A stretch of 64,000 nucleotides of DNA from Candidatus Parcubacteria bacterium (GCA_023391075.1 JAEWBQ010000004.1:62001-126000), one strand, 5' to 3'; shown: positions 22,484-32,772, numbered from the stretch's first letter. Notes: generated from the letters alone by a model not told the origin. A program made the numbers and translations.

Positions 22484-23295
22484 GAAGCGGGCCCCGCATT
22501 ATAGACCGCTTGATACCAACCGGCGATGACCGTACGGATAATAAGCGGTATCAGCACCTCGCTCGTCTCCCGCGCCACGTGTCGGTTCCAGCCAAGGCGT
22601 GAGAACTCCGTATACATATCCATATTGACGATCTGTTGCATATTTTCGCGAAAAACCTGCTCAAACCCCACATCCTCAAGATGTGCGACCTGCTCTGCAC
22701 TCAGCCCGGCCTGGTCAAACTTGAGAGGTGCAATCGTCGACGCCACCCCCAGTTCGAATGACAAATGAGTCGTAAAGATACCTTTGGCACCCCAGTACTC
22801 CCAGTTATTTTTGAGCTGATGACGGCGATTGGTGCCGGGCAGAATCAGCTTCTCCTTGGTGCTTGTGCGTGTTTCAAGCCCCTTGCCGCCCCGTAGTTCC
22901 TCGAGCTTTGCCTCGAGTGGATAGTGGTGCGCCGGCGTGAGGCCGTCGACAATCGCATGCGCCAGCCAGGCTGCTTCAAAAGCAGCTCGGGCGTGGTTGT
23001 CATCCCTTAGGGCCACGGTAAGGTTATAGATATGATCGTTCATCATCTCGTACAGCGCTAAGTCGTCCGGGTTCGTTGGATCGATATAATGCCACGGTTC
23101 ATCTTTGGCGGGACTTTTACGTTTGATGCCGTCCGGGCCGTTGAGACCTTCGAAATGCAAAATCTCGGTAATCGAAGGAAAATACTGCTCATGCGAAACA
23201 ATCCGCTTCAAATGACGCCGCGCGACGCGGTCGATCTTTTGGTGCGCCCCCATGACGCGGCCAGATTTAGTACGAAAAGTCGTTCCAGAATACAT
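22480..23295 (-). CDS. Zinc-dependent phospholipase C / P1-nuclease-like protein
   Basis: 271 residues. Histidines and Asp arranged as in the ZnPLC/S1-P1 fold: MGAHQKIDRVARRHL, EPWHYIDPTNPDD, then AAWLAHAIVDGLTPAHHYPLEA, which can bind a metal cluster. No signal peptide is seen, unlike secreted phospholipases, so it would act in the cytosol. No ribosome site precedes the ATG, and an internal ATG (23251-23253) is an alternative. It is 15 nt after recG and overlaps rsmD. The biochemical activity is uncertain. Confidence 0.7.
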   Translation of the reverse strand: MYSGTTFRTKSGRVMGAHQKIDRVARRHLKRIVSHEQYFPSITEILHFEGLNGPDGIKRKSPAKDEPWHYIDPTNPDDLALYEMMNDHIYNLTVALRDDNHARAAFEAAWLAHAIVDGLTPAHHYPLEAKLEELRGGKGLETRTSTKEKLILPGTNRRHQLKNNWEYWGAKGIFTTHLSFELGVASTIAPLKFDQAGLSAEQVAHLEDVGFEQVFRENMQQIVNMDMYTEFSRLGWNRHVARETSEVLIPLIIRTVIAGWYQAVYNAGPAS

Positions 23296-23310
23296 ATAAT
23301 TGCGCTTTGC

Positions 23311-25341
23311 TTAGTTTAGCGTCGTGAGGCGTTGGTAGTGCCGCACTTGCTTCGCCAACTCTTTATAGTCTAGCAGATGTTGATTCGCTTCAGCGAACCA
23401 GCGCGCCTGTTTCTGGGCCCGGGCGATCAGCTTGGTGTCGGCGAGCGTGGCAATTTGCAGATTCAGTGAACCGTGCTGGGCGCGGCCATAAATCTCGCCT
23501 GGGCCGCGTAGCTTTAGGTCAACCTCTGCAAGATAAAAGCCATCGTTCGATTTCTCGATCTCCTTTAGCCGCTGACTCGGCTTACTTTCGTCGCTCATGA
23601 CCAAGTAACAATAACTCTGGTGCGATGACCGACCGACACGTCCACGCAGCTGATGAAGTTGCGAGAGACCGAAGCGATCAGCGTTTTCAATCATGATGAC
23701 CGTGGCATTCGGTACGTCCACACCCACCTCGACGACCGTCGTACTAACTAATATATCAATTTCATGTTCAGCGAACGAGCGCATGACCGCATCTTTTTCA
23801 TCAGGCGGCAGCTTACCATGCAGAAGACCGATACGACGATGCCCAAACACGGAATTGCGCAGTTTTTTATATTCCGTCTCGACACTCTTGATGTCGTTGT
23901 CTGGATTCTCATCGATCAAGCTGCAGATCACGTACGCCTGTCGACCGGCCGCCAGCTCCGCATCGATCTTCGCATAGAGTGATTCACGACTGACGGGTGA
24001 CCAAATCTTTGTTTCGATCGGCTTGCGACCTTTTGGCAGTTCATTCAAGATACTGACGTCAAGTTCACCGTAGACCGTCAAGGCCAGGCTTCGCGGAATC
24101 GGCGTAGCGGTCATGGCGAGTAGGTGTGGCATATGCGCCGACTTGGTCAGCAGCTCCTGGCGCTGCTTAACACCAAAGCGATGCTGCTCGTCGATCACGA
24201 CGAAGCCGAGCTGGTGAAACACAACTTTTTCTTGAATCAAAGCGTGCGTGCCGACAACCACATCGACTGCGCCGCTGGCGATTTGCTCATATAGCGTTTT
24301 ACGTGCCGCACCCTTGACACTCCCCGTCAGCAGCCCCACCGTCACACCGAACGGCTCCAATAGTCGTGCCAATGTCTCGGCATGTTGCCCCGCCAGGATT
24401 TCCGTCGGCGCCATCAGTGCCGTCTGAAAGCCGTGATGCGCAGCCTGACGGGCAGCAAGACCTGCTACCACTGTCTTCCCAGACCCGACGTCACCTTGAA
24501 GCAATCGGTTCATCGGTACGCTTCGCTCAAAGTCCTGGATAATCTCCCAGGCAGCCCGCCGCTGTGCGCCCGTTAAGGCAAACGGCAGCTGCGAGACAAA
24601 ATCTGCCACCACTTTTTGTTCAAAGGGAATATGCCAGCCTTCAAGTTTGGCATTCTCCTGCTTATTGAGCTGGCTAGCGAGCAATAACTGAAATAATTCC
24701 TCGAAGCCCAATCGCTCCTTGGCGCGCTCAATATCCTGAGGTGTTTCCGGAAAATGCATCGCAAGAAGGGCATCTCCACGGCTTAGGACACCTTCTTGCT
24801 GGACGATTTCAGCCGGCAGCGTTTCGGGTAATAGCGCCATCAGCGGTCGAAGTTCTGCCAAAATCTTACGAACCACCTGGCTCTTGAGACCCTTGATACT
24901 GCGGTAAATCGGCAGCAGACGGTCCGTTTGGACCGGCATATCACTAACCTTTTCGACGCTTGGATTAGTCAACTGGTAGCGGTTGTAATTAAACTCGAAT
25001 GTGCCCGAAAAAAAGAATTCATCACCACCCTTGAGCTGGGTCGCACGGTACGGCTGGTTGAACCACACAGCGTTCACCTTACCGGAATCATCCGCCAGCG
25101 TCGCGGTCGTAATTTTCATGCCACGACGCACAGGCTTCGTAGTGACGGTTTCGCACCGAGCCTTGACAGTCACCTTTCCGGGATGCAGCTCGCCGATCGG
25201 GACTACTTCGGTAAAATCTTCGTGACGACGTGGCAAGAAGTCGATGAGATCACCCACCGTACGCAGTCCGGCATCGGCCAACTGTTCGGCAGTTTTTGGT
25301 CCTACTCCCTTAATTTGCTCGAGCGATGTCGCAAGATTCAC
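23311..25341 (-). CDS. recG: ATP-dependent DNA helicase RecG
   Basis: 676 residues from the GTG at 25339-25341, chosen for GAGGGGAAA just upstream; the frame stays open further back through the end of tyrS. The N-terminal wedge/OB domain holds LEQIKGVGPKTAEQLADAG and FLPRRHEDF. Helicase motifs follow: Walker A GDVGSGKTVVA, DEQHRFGV (DExH), AMTATPIPRSL, LLHGKLPPDEK, VVEVGVDVPNATVM-like, and QLRGRVGRSSHQSYC. RecG remodels stalled forks and Holliday junctions. It lies between tyrS and the phospholipase-like gene. Confidence 0.96.
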   Translation of the reverse strand: MNLATSLEQIKGVGPKTAEQLADAGLRTVGDLIDFLPRRHEDFTEVVPIGELHPGKVTVKARCETVTTKPVRRGMKITTATLADDSGKVNAVWFNQPYRATQLKGGDEFFFSGTFEFNYNRYQLTNPSVEKVSDMPVQTDRLLPIYRSIKGLKSQVVRKILAELRPLMALLPETLPAEIVQQEGVLSRGDALLAMHFPETPQDIERAKERLGFEELFQLLLASQLNKQENAKLEGWHIPFEQKVVADFVSQLPFALTGAQRRAAWEIIQDFERSVPMNRLLQGDVGSGKTVVAGLAARQAAHHGFQTALMAPTEILAGQHAETLARLLEPFGVTVGLLTGSVKGAARKTLYEQIASGAVDVVVGTHALIQEKVVFHQLGFVVIDEQHRFGVKQRQELLTKSAHMPHLLAMTATPIPRSLALTVYGELDVSILNELPKGRKPIETKIWSPVSRESLYAKIDAELAAGRQAYVICSLIDENPDNDIKSVETEYKKLRNSVFGHRRIGLLHGKLPPDEKDAVMRSFAEHEIDILVSTTVVEVGVDVPNATVIMIENADRFGLSQLHQLRGRVGRSSHQSYCYLVMSDESKPSQRLKEIEKSNDGFYLAEVDLKLRGPGEIYGRAQHGSLNLQIATLADTKLIARAQKQARWFAEANQHLLDYKELAKQVRHYQRLTTLN

Positions 25342-25387
25342 GTATTTCCCCTCTATGTTATCAGGCCCATTGACGGCGTACGTCACC

Positions 25388-26602
25388 TTAACGGACAAGT
25401 ACGAAGCTGTTTTTACCCTTCTTGAGTAGCGCCGTCGCGTTAATCGTTTGATCTTCGGCGATCTTTTCGCCATTAAGACTAACGGCACCACCACCGATCA
25501 AGCGGCGTGCATCACCGTTACTGCTCGCGAGTCCCGCTTGGACAAGTACCTCGACGGCAGTTTTACCTACGGTGCTGGTTGGGATCTCCGCAGCAAGCGC
25601 TTCGATGTCAGCAGCGTCTAGGCTCGCGAAGTCTGCACCGCCAAATAGAACGTCAGTCACACGCATCACACTTGCCGTCCGTTCTTCGCCGTGGACGAGC
25701 TTCGTGACTTCTTCGGCAAGACGCTTCTGAGCAAGGCGTAGCTCTGGGTGCGCTTCATGCTCACTCGCTAACGCTTGGATCTCCTCACGAGTCAGCAATG
25801 TATAAATTTTGGCGTAATCAATCACCCCTGCATCGTCGACATTCAGCCAGAACTGGTAGAACCTGTAGACGCTCGTCTTGTTCGAATCGAGCCAAACAGC
25901 TCCGCCCTCTGACTTGCCGAATTTCACACCGGTTGTCTTGTTGATGACAAGTGGTGTCGAGTACACATGTGCTTCACCACCGGTAATGCGACGAATCAGA
26001 TCGACACCCGTAATTGAGTTACCCCATTGGTCAGCACCGCATACCTGCAGCGTGACGCCATGTTCACGGTAGAGATGCAGGAAGTCGTACCCCTGAATGA
26101 GTGAGTAGCTGAATTCGGCGTAGCTGATGCCACTGCCGTCCTCACCGAGGCGGGCCTGCACGAAATCGCGGCCGAGCATCTGGCTGAGCGGAACGTTTTT
26201 GCCGACTTCACGGAGAAAATCGAGATAGTTAATGTTTTTGAACCAGTCGTAGTTGTCGACGGTTGTAAAAGGCTTGCCGGCGAATACTGTCTGGTACTGC
26301 GCAGCAATGCCAGCTTTGTTTTTGGCGATTTCATCGAGCGTCTTGAGCTGACGCTCATCTTTTTTGCCGTCCGGATCCCCGATCATACCGGTCGCACCAC
26401 CAACAAGCAAAAAAGCATTGTGGCCGTGATCGATAAAGTGTCGCACCATCATAGCGGCCGCAAGATTGCCGATCGTCATACTGTCCGCGCTCGGATCGAC
26501 ACCAAAATACAACGAGATAGGTTCCTGGTCAAGTGCTGATAAATCGTCGTAGGTGGTCTGGTTTACAAACCCACGCCACTGCAGTTCTTCGGAAAGCTTC
26601 AT
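25388..26602 (-). CDS. tyrS: Tyrosyl-tRNA synthetase
   Basis: 404 residues. A class I synthetase: the HIGH region reads DPSADSMTIGNL, so both histidines are replaced (TIGN); the KMSKS loop is KFGKSEGG as usual in TyrRS. The segments YDFLHLYREHGVTLQVCGADQWGN and a C-terminal S4 RNA-binding domain (ARRLIGGGAVSLNG) are typical. It has AAGGAGATAGG just before the ATG and a TGC-TATACT extended -10 at 26629-26637. It is the first gene of the tyrS-recG string and divergent from the PBP gene. Confidence 0.95.
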   Translation of the reverse strand: MKLSEELQWRGFVNQTTYDDLSALDQEPISLYFGVDPSADSMTIGNLAAAMMVRHFIDHGHNAFLLVGGATGMIGDPDGKKDERQLKTLDEIAKNKAGIAAQYQTVFAGKPFTTVDNYDWFKNINYLDFLREVGKNVPLSQMLGRDFVQARLGEDGSGISYAEFSYSLIQGYDFLHLYREHGVTLQVCGADQWGNSITGVDLIRRITGGEAHVYSTPLVINKTTGVKFGKSEGGAVWLDSNKTSVYRFYQFWLNVDDAGVIDYAKIYTLLTREEIQALASEHEAHPELRLAQKRLAEEVTKLVHGEERTASVMRVTDVLFGGADFASLDAADIEALAAEIPTSTVGKTAVEVLVQAGLASSNGDARRLIGGGAVSLNGEKIAEDQTINATALLKKGKNSFVLVR

Positions 26603-26667
26603 CCTATCTCCTTATTAATACCTCTGTTAGTATAGCAGAAAAATCTGCCTTTATACGAACCAATGGG

Positions 26668-26676
26668 TGCTATAAT
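26668..26676 (+). promoter_or_regulatory. Extended -10 promoter of the PBP1A gene
   Basis: TGC-TATAAT; no convincing -35. The start would be near 26683, about 27 nt before the GTG start codon, with GGAAGGAA between. Confidence 0.6.
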
Positions 26677-26709
26677 GGTGAGTAATACTGCTTATGGGAA
26701 GGAATAAGT

Positions 26710-29364
26710 GTGAATAGACCGAACAAGCGGGCCTCGGGGCTCAGCGTATATTCTAATTTGGCGCACAAACGCCGCACCAAGCGCGATGCCGAGGCACGTC
26801 GCCGTGCCGAGTTCTTGGCCACATTACCAAAACATCCAGTACAGCGTGTGCTGTACCTGCTTGAGCCGCGCCGATTCTTTGGCTACTGGTTCAGTAAACG
26901 CGGTGGCATCATGGCACTCAAGATCACAGGCGTGGTCATCCTTCTCATGTTCCTCCTTGTGGGCGGTTTGTTTGCCTACTACCGCAAAGACCTCGACCAG
27001 ATTCGTCCGGGCGAACTTGCCAAGCGCGTCCAATCATCCGTAACGCGCTACTACGACCGTAACGGCCAGCTTCTATGGGAAGACAAGGGCCAGGGCAACT
27101 ACAAACTGGTAGTCGACGGTAATGAGATCAACAACAACGTCAAGCAAGCGACAGTCGCTATCGAAGACAAGGACTTTTACCATCACGGCGGCGTCAGCAT
27201 CACGGGTATCCTCCGTTCACTGTTCAATAACCTTCATGGTGGAGATACACAAGGTGGCTCAACCCTGACCCAGCAGCTCGTCAAGCAAGTCTTCTTCGCC
27301 GACCAAGCAGGTGATCGCGGCATTAGCGGCATCCCCCGCAAGATCAAGGAGATGATTCTCGCCATCGAAGTTGAGCGCATGTACAGCAAGGATCAGATCC
27401 TTAATCTGTACCTCAACGAATCGCCGTATGGTGGTCGCCGCAACGGCGTGGAGTCAGGTGCGCAGACGTACTTTGGCCGTCCAGCCAAGGACCTTACGCT
27501 GCCACAAGCTGCGGTTCTTGCCTCGATTCCCAATAGCCCGGGCCTTTATGACCCGTATAACCTCGCTGGCCACGATGCTCTGATTGCCCGTCAACACGAC
27601 GTACTCGATCATATGGCCGACCAGGGCTACATCACGAAGCAGCAAGCCGAGGATGCCAAGAAAGTCCCTGTGCTCGACCAACTGCAGCCGCCATCAAGCC
27701 AGTACAGCGACATCAAAGCACCGCACTTCGTCCAATACGTCCGCTCTCAGCTCGAGCAGAGTCTCGGAAAAGCGACCGTCGGCCAGGGTGGCCTATCGGT
27801 GACGACGACGCTCGACCTGCGCATCCAGCAGAAGCTTGAGCAGTCGATGAGCGACATGTTCAAATCGAGCACGCCAGCCTACGCCGGCTTCACCAACGGC
27901 GCAGCTACCGTCGAAGATACACAAACCGGTCAGATTGTCGCCATGATGGGCAGCCGTTCCTATGACTACCCTGGATTCGGCCAAGACAATGCTGCACTTG
28001 CCTACATCCAGCCTGGCTCCACGATCAAGCCGCTTGTCTACTCACAGCTCTTCTCAAACCAGGGCGCGAACAAGCAGAACTACGGGAGTGGCTCCATCCT
28101 GTCAGACTCCAATGACATGCAAAAAATCTACGGTGCGCCGCTCTACGATGCCGACCATAAGTTCATGGGCGACATCACCATCCGTAAATCGCTTGCACTG
28201 TCGCGAAACGTCCCAGCCGTAAAGGCTATGTACATTGCCGGTATCGACCCGACGATGGCAACCATCAAAGCGATGGGTGACAGCAACTACTGTACCCAGG
28301 GCATCGAAGTTCAGTCTGGCCTATCATCGGCCATCGGTGGATGTGGTACACGCATGATCGACCACGTCAACGCCTTCGCCTCAATTGCCCGTATGGGCAC
28401 CTACAAGCCAGTTAGTACCGTCCTCAAGGTCACCAACAGCCAAGGTGAGACCATTCAGGAATACAAGGACGAAAGCAAAAAGATCGTTGATCCACAGGCA
28501 ACCTATATCGTGTCAGATATCCTCGCCGACGATAACGCTCGCGCCGGCCTCTATGGCCCGCACTTCCCAGGGCTCTACATCCCTGGCGTCAAGATGGCCG
28601 TCAAAACCGGTACATCTGACAAAGACGGCAAACCAAAAGACATCTGGAATGTCGGCTATACCCCAGCCCTCACGATGGCAGTATGGCTTGGTAACTCCGA
28701 TACTACGCCACTAACCAACGGTAACTCGTCGCTCCCTGCTAAAATCTTAGGTCCGGTCATGGAATATGCTCACAAAGAGATCTACGCAAAAGAAGGCAAA
28801 TGGAGCCCAGCTAACGGTGGTTCATGGTTTACCGAGCCAGCAGGCATCCAACATATTGGTAACGAGCTTTACCCATCATGGTACAGCAAAAATCCTGGTC
28901 AGAACGGCACAAAGCAAACGTTCGACAAGGTGTCGAAATTCAAAGCAACCAGCTGTACCCCAGATGCCGCCAAGATCGATCTGACCGTCAGCAAAATGAC
29001 TGACCCGATCAACAATAGGACAGTCTATACAGCCCCTGACGGCTATGACGCCAGCCAAGACGATAACGTCCACCACTGTGGCGATCCGCAGCCGACAATT
29101 TCGATTAGCAGCGTCAGCGGCAGTGGTGGCGGCAACTATACGATTACCGCAACCGTAACACCAGCCAGCAGCCCTGTCCAGTCCGTCAACATATCAGTCG
29201 GTGGCACCAATCTGGCAGTAAGTGGCAGCGGCACCACATATACCGCTACCTATAGTCCTACGTCAAGCGGACCACAGACGGTCACCGCTACTGTCACGGA
29301 CAACCTGTACTATACCGGTACCGACAGCGAAACGCAGTCGTTCGGAAAACAAAACGGCGGCTGA
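26710..29364 (+). CDS. Class A penicillin-binding protein (PBP1A type)
   Basis: 884 residues, GTG start with GGAAGGAA upstream. A long basic cytosolic N-terminus (about 65 residues) precedes one membrane helix (ITGVVILLMFLLVGGLFAYY). The GT51 glycosyltransferase domain has EDKDFYHHGG and GGSTLTQQLVKQ; the transpeptidase domain has SxxK in QPGSTIKP, SRN, and KTGTSDKD. The last about 90 residues form an Ig-like Ser/Thr-rich domain (TVTPASSPVQSVNISVGG) probably binding or spanning the wall. It makes and crosslinks peptidoglycan at the outer face of the membrane. Confidence 0.95.
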   Translation: MNRPNKRASGLSVYSNLAHKRRTKRDAEARRRAEFLATLPKHPVQRVLYLLEPRRFFGYWFSKRGGIMALKITGVVILLMFLLVGGLFAYYRKDLDQIRPGELAKRVQSSVTRYYDRNGQLLWEDKGQGNYKLVVDGNEINNNVKQATVAIEDKDFYHHGGVSITGILRSLFNNLHGGDTQGGSTLTQQLVKQVFFADQAGDRGISGIPRKIKEMILAIEVERMYSKDQILNLYLNESPYGGRRNGVESGAQTYFGRPAKDLTLPQAAVLASIPNSPGLYDPYNLAGHDALIARQHDVLDHMADQGYITKQQAEDAKKVPVLDQLQPPSSQYSDIKAPHFVQYVRSQLEQSLGKATVGQGGLSVTTTLDLRIQQKLEQSMSDMFKSSTPAYAGFTNGAATVEDTQTGQIVAMMGSRSYDYPGFGQDNAALAYIQPGSTIKPLVYSQLFSNQGANKQNYGSGSILSDSNDMQKIYGAPLYDADHKFMGDITIRKSLALSRNVPAVKAMYIAGIDPTMATIKAMGDSNYCTQGIEVQSGLSSAIGGCGTRMIDHVNAFASIARMGTYKPVSTVLKVTNSQGETIQEYKDESKKIVDPQATYIVSDILADDNARAGLYGPHFPGLYIPGVKMAVKTGTSDKDGKPKDIWNVGYTPALTMAVWLGNSDTTPLTNGNSSLPAKILGPVMEYAHKEIYAKEGKWSPANGGSWFTEPAGIQHIGNELYPSWYSKNPGQNGTKQTFDKVSKFKATSCTPDAAKIDLTVSKMTDPINNRTVYTAPDGYDASQDDNVHHCGDPQPTISISSVSGSGGGNYTITATVTPASSPVQSVNISVGGTNLAVSGSGTTYTATYSPTSSGPQTVTATVTDNLYYTGTDSETQSFGKQNGG

Positions 29365-29384
29365 AGAAAGCACCCGTAAGACAC

Positions 29385-29418
29385 AAGATCCCCCGCGGCA
29401 TGCGGGGGATCTTCTTTT
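29385..29418 (+). terminator. Terminator of the PBP1A gene
   Basis: 12-bp stem AAGATCCCCCGC / GCGGGGGATCTT, 5-nt loop, then CTTTTG. It is near symmetric and may also serve the convergent PIN/TRAM gene. Confidence 0.85.
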
Positions 29419-29429
29419 GTATGCAGTTG

Positions 29430-30407
29430 TTACGATGACTGCTTGTCGACCAGTTCGATCAGGCTAGCCTCTCGGTCGGCCTGGGTTCGCGGGCGGCCTG
29501 AAGATGACGCACCGCGACGGCCGCGCGACGGCCGCTGAGCGGGTTGCTTGACCGGTTCAGCCACCGCGGGTGTCGGAACGATCGCGACAGGACCTTCAGA
29601 CGGTCGTCGGCGACGAGACTGTTTCGGCTGCCGCGATGGCTTACTTTGCGACTCAGCAACAACCGGCTTAGTGCCAATCGGTCGGGCAGCCTTCTGCTGC
29701 TTTGGCTGCTCGCCAACCAGTCGAGCAAACATCATCTTGCCAGCTGCGGTTTGCAGGCTACGGATCACTTCGATTTCGACAGACTGGCCAAGCAGTTTGT
29801 TGGCATGCTCGACTACTACCATCGTACCGTCGCTCAGATAACCGACAGCCTGGTGGCTGTCCTGCCCCTTCTGCACCAAATCGATCGTTAAGCGTTCGCC
29901 GGGCAAGTATGCCATACGTATACTCTGTGCCAGTTCATTGAGATTCAGTACCTGGATGCCTTCGACAGCCGCCACCTTGCTAAGGTTGTAGTCGAGCGTA
30001 CAAATGATTGCATTGTGCTTTTTAGCGAGGTTCAGGAGTCGCTCGTCAACACCCTCTGCTGCTTTGCTGCCGTCTTGTAGAATTTGCACGTCAACTTTTT
30101 CGCTTGCCTGAAGTGTTGTCACTGCGTCCAGACCATAACGGGCACGGGAACGCTTCTCATGATCGGCATTATCTGCCAAAAATTGCAGTTCACCGATGAC
30201 ACTGCGCGGAATAATCAAGGTATCACCGATGAAACCCGTTTCGACAACCGGAAGAATGCGGCCATCAATCAAGACAGATGTGTCAACCAGGACACCCCGA
30301 GCGGCACGACGAGAGAGTGACTGCTTTGATTGTTTGGCGATCAAAAACGTCACCTCAGCCAAGATCGCCAGACTGACGATCAAGATTATAAGTTCTAATG
30401 AATTCAT
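29430..30407 (-). CDS. Membrane-anchored PIN-TRAM domain protein (YacL-like)
   Basis: 325 residues. One N-terminal membrane helix (Firmicute YacL has several), then a PIN nuclease domain: VLVDTSVLIDGRI, FLADNADHEKRSRARYGL and ICTLDYNLSK with acidic metal residues, followed by a TRAM RNA-binding domain (GERLTIDLVQKGQDSHQAVGYL). The last about 100 residues are a basic, Pro/Arg/Gln-rich tail (QPKQSRRRRPSEG, RPSRGRRGASS), probably disordered and RNA-binding. It follows radA by 14 nt, as in many Gram-positives. AAAGGAAA precedes the ATG. Likely a membrane-bound RNase; substrate unknown. Confidence 0.88.
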   Translation of the reverse strand: MNSLELIILIVSLAILAEVTFLIAKQSKQSLSRRAARGVLVDTSVLIDGRILPVVETGFIGDTLIIPRSVIGELQFLADNADHEKRSRARYGLDAVTTLQASEKVDVQILQDGSKAAEGVDERLLNLAKKHNAIICTLDYNLSKVAAVEGIQVLNLNELAQSIRMAYLPGERLTIDLVQKGQDSHQAVGYLSDGTMVVVEHANKLLGQSVEIEVIRSLQTAAGKMMFARLVGEQPKQQKAARPIGTKPVVAESQSKPSRQPKQSRRRRPSEGPVAIVPTPAVAEPVKQPAQRPSRGRRGASSSGRPRTQADREASLIELVDKQSS

Positions 30408-30421
30408 ATGTTTCCTTTTGC

Positions 30422-31774
30422 TTATTGCAAGTAGTCGATCAAGCCCTGTCGCAGGTCCTTGATCGGTTTGATAAATGAGTTCTTACTGCTTGATGCCGGA
30501 GCGATGGCCAGCGTAAAACCAAGCTTCTTCGCCTCCGCGACGCGTCGATCAGCACCCTGCACGCTGCGCACTTCGCCACCCAGCCCCACTTCACCGAAGA
30601 CGACGATGCCATCATCGAGCCGCCGACCAGCGGCAGCACTGGCGATGGCCATACAAATCGCAAGGTCAGCGGCTGGATCGCTCAGCTTCAGGCCGCCAAC
30701 GACATTTATGTAAATATCTTTGTCAGATAAATTCAGTTTGGTACGCCGCTCCAACACGGCGATCAAAAGATTCAGGCGGTTAAGATCAAACCCCGAAGCA
30801 GTACGCTTAGGATACCCGAAACTCGTCGGATTGACAAGGGCTTGGATTTCGACAAGCAGTGGCCGCGTACCTTCGAGGGTTGCCATAACGACCGAGCCGT
30901 CAGCGTTTTGTCGCTCCGCCAGCAATGCAGCCGACGGATTTTCCACGACCCGAAGCCCCTCTTCGTACATCTCGAAAATCGCCGCCTCGCTGGTGGAGCC
31001 GTAACGGTTCTTGACCGCCCGCACCACCTTGAATCCGCCATAGCGATCACCCTCGAACTGCAATACGACGTCAACCAAGTGCTCCAGGACCTTCGGGCCA
31101 GCGATGCTGCCTTCTTTCGTCACATGTCCGACGAGCACAACGGCCGCACCCGCTTCTTTGGCAGCACGAATAATCACGTTGCTACTGTTGGTAATCTGGC
31201 TAACCGTGCCGGGTGCAGAGGTAATCTCGTCCAGAGCGAGCGTCTGGATCGAGTCGATAATGACAAGTTTGTATGCCCCCGACCGAATCGTCGCCGCTAT
31301 GTCATCCGCACTAGTACTTGCGACGAATCCTAACTGCTCACTCGCATCGGCACCCAAACGGCCCGCCCGCAGCTTTACCTGTGCCGCTGACTCTTCGCCA
31401 CTCGCGTAGAGCACCGGTATATGCTTCGCGACTTCGGCCGTCACCTGCAGTAGGAGCGTACTCTTGCCGATACCCGGCTGGCCAGCCAACAGGATAACAC
31501 CGCCGGGCAGGATGCCGCCGCCGAGCACCGTATCGAGATCAGCGATGCCGGTAGTTAACCTTGCTGTCGATTCGCCCGTTTCGATAGCATCCATCGTTTG
31601 CGGCGTCAGCACGCTGCCTGAACCGCTACTGCGCGCCACGACTGACTTGCCACTACTGGCTGGCGCCTGTTCCACCAGCGTATTCCACTCACCACAATTC
31701 TCGCAGCGGCCAGTCCATTTCGGATACGTTGCGCCGCAATTCTGGCAGACGAACTGAGTTTTTGCTTTTGCCAT
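30422..31774 (-). CDS. radA: DNA repair protein RadA (branch migration helicase)
   Basis: 450 residues. Domains in order: N-terminal zinc finger CQNCGATYPKWTGRCENCGEW, RecA-like ATPase with Walker A GQPGIGKSTLLLQ, the RadA-specific KNRYGST motif, and a Lon-like C-terminal domain (FGEVGLGGEVRSVQGADRR). RadA promotes branch migration in recombination and transformation. The intact zinc finger contrasts with the lost zinc sites in RpoC and PilB. TACAAT ends 6 nt before the ATG; AAGGAT in between can also act as a ribosome site. It is downstream of clpC, as in the Firmicute ctsR-clpC-radA region. Confidence 0.96.
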   Translation of the reverse strand: MAKAKTQFVCQNCGATYPKWTGRCENCGEWNTLVEQAPASSGKSVVARSSGSGSVLTPQTMDAIETGESTARLTTGIADLDTVLGGGILPGGVILLAGQPGIGKSTLLLQVTAEVAKHIPVLYASGEESAAQVKLRAGRLGADASEQLGFVASTSADDIAATIRSGAYKLVIIDSIQTLALDEITSAPGTVSQITNSSNVIIRAAKEAGAAVVLVGHVTKEGSIAGPKVLEHLVDVVLQFEGDRYGGFKVVRAVKNRYGSTSEAAIFEMYEEGLRVVENPSAALLAERQNADGSVVMATLEGTRPLLVEIQALVNPTSFGYPKRTASGFDLNRLNLLIAVLERRTKLNLSDKDIYINVVGGLKLSDPAADLAICMAIASAAAGRRLDDGIVVFGEVGLGGEVRSVQGADRRVAEAKKLGFTLAIAPASSSKNSFIKPIKDLRQGLIDYLQ

Positions 31775-31793
31775 ATCCTTATTGTATCACCGA

Positions 31794-32772
31794 CTACAAA
31801 CTTGGTGCGGGCGCGAGATTGCTATTGATACTTTGATTGAGCTGCTCGGTCTGCGTCGCGATGGCATTCGATTGTTTTACCAGGTCGTTATACTCCACGA
31901 TCAGGTTATTGATGGCCGACCGCTCTGCAGCCAGCTGACGCACCCGTGTCACTAATGCCGAACGCTCAGTGGAAAATTGCGCACTGCTATCAAATTGGCC
32001 GCTCGAAGCGCGCTGATTAAACGTCGTGATATCCGTGTTAAGCTGCGTGCTTGCTATCTCATAGTCGTCGCTACGAGATTTGATGTCGGCCTGCAACTGT
32101 TCCATTTGGGCACTCAGTTGCGCGGCTTCATTCTGGAGCTTAGTAAAGACGCTGGCATAGGCATCGTGGAGCTTTACCACTGCCTGACGGTCCGAAAAGT
32201 ACTGGGCATAGTGCTTTTCAAGCTCTGGACTAATCGACGCCACTTCGGTGCCGATAATCGAGTGAAGCTCGTTGTCACGTTCACCCGGTTCAGTACGAGC
32301 ATAGAGCGCCATGCGATCAGCGAAGGCAGGATCCTTGCTGAGCGTCGTATACTCGTTTTCAAGCAGCGCATCCACAGACTGCTTCTCGCTCGCACTCATG
32401 CGGGCATATACCGCGTGAAGCATCTCGTGCGCGGCAGTCACTTCGTGAATGCCATCCAGCTGCGTATCGGTAACATTATAGATATAGATCTTAAGGCCGG
32501 TATAGCACCCCAGCACCGCTGAGCCCTGTTCGGACTTACCGCAGGCCTTATTAAACGCCGTGGCGTCATCCAGCTCCGGGTGACTCGCATAAAAAATCGT
32601 CCTCGCCGGATCCGTCATGGTCGTACGCTGGGCGATTGCGGCGACATCAGCCGTCGGGTGATAATTCCACAGGAAGACTTGATCGAGGACCTGCTGGCGA
32701 TGACCGACGAGCCAATACGCCAGCAGGGCGGCGACTGCCACGATAAGAATACTTCCGAGCTGGCGGGGGAAC

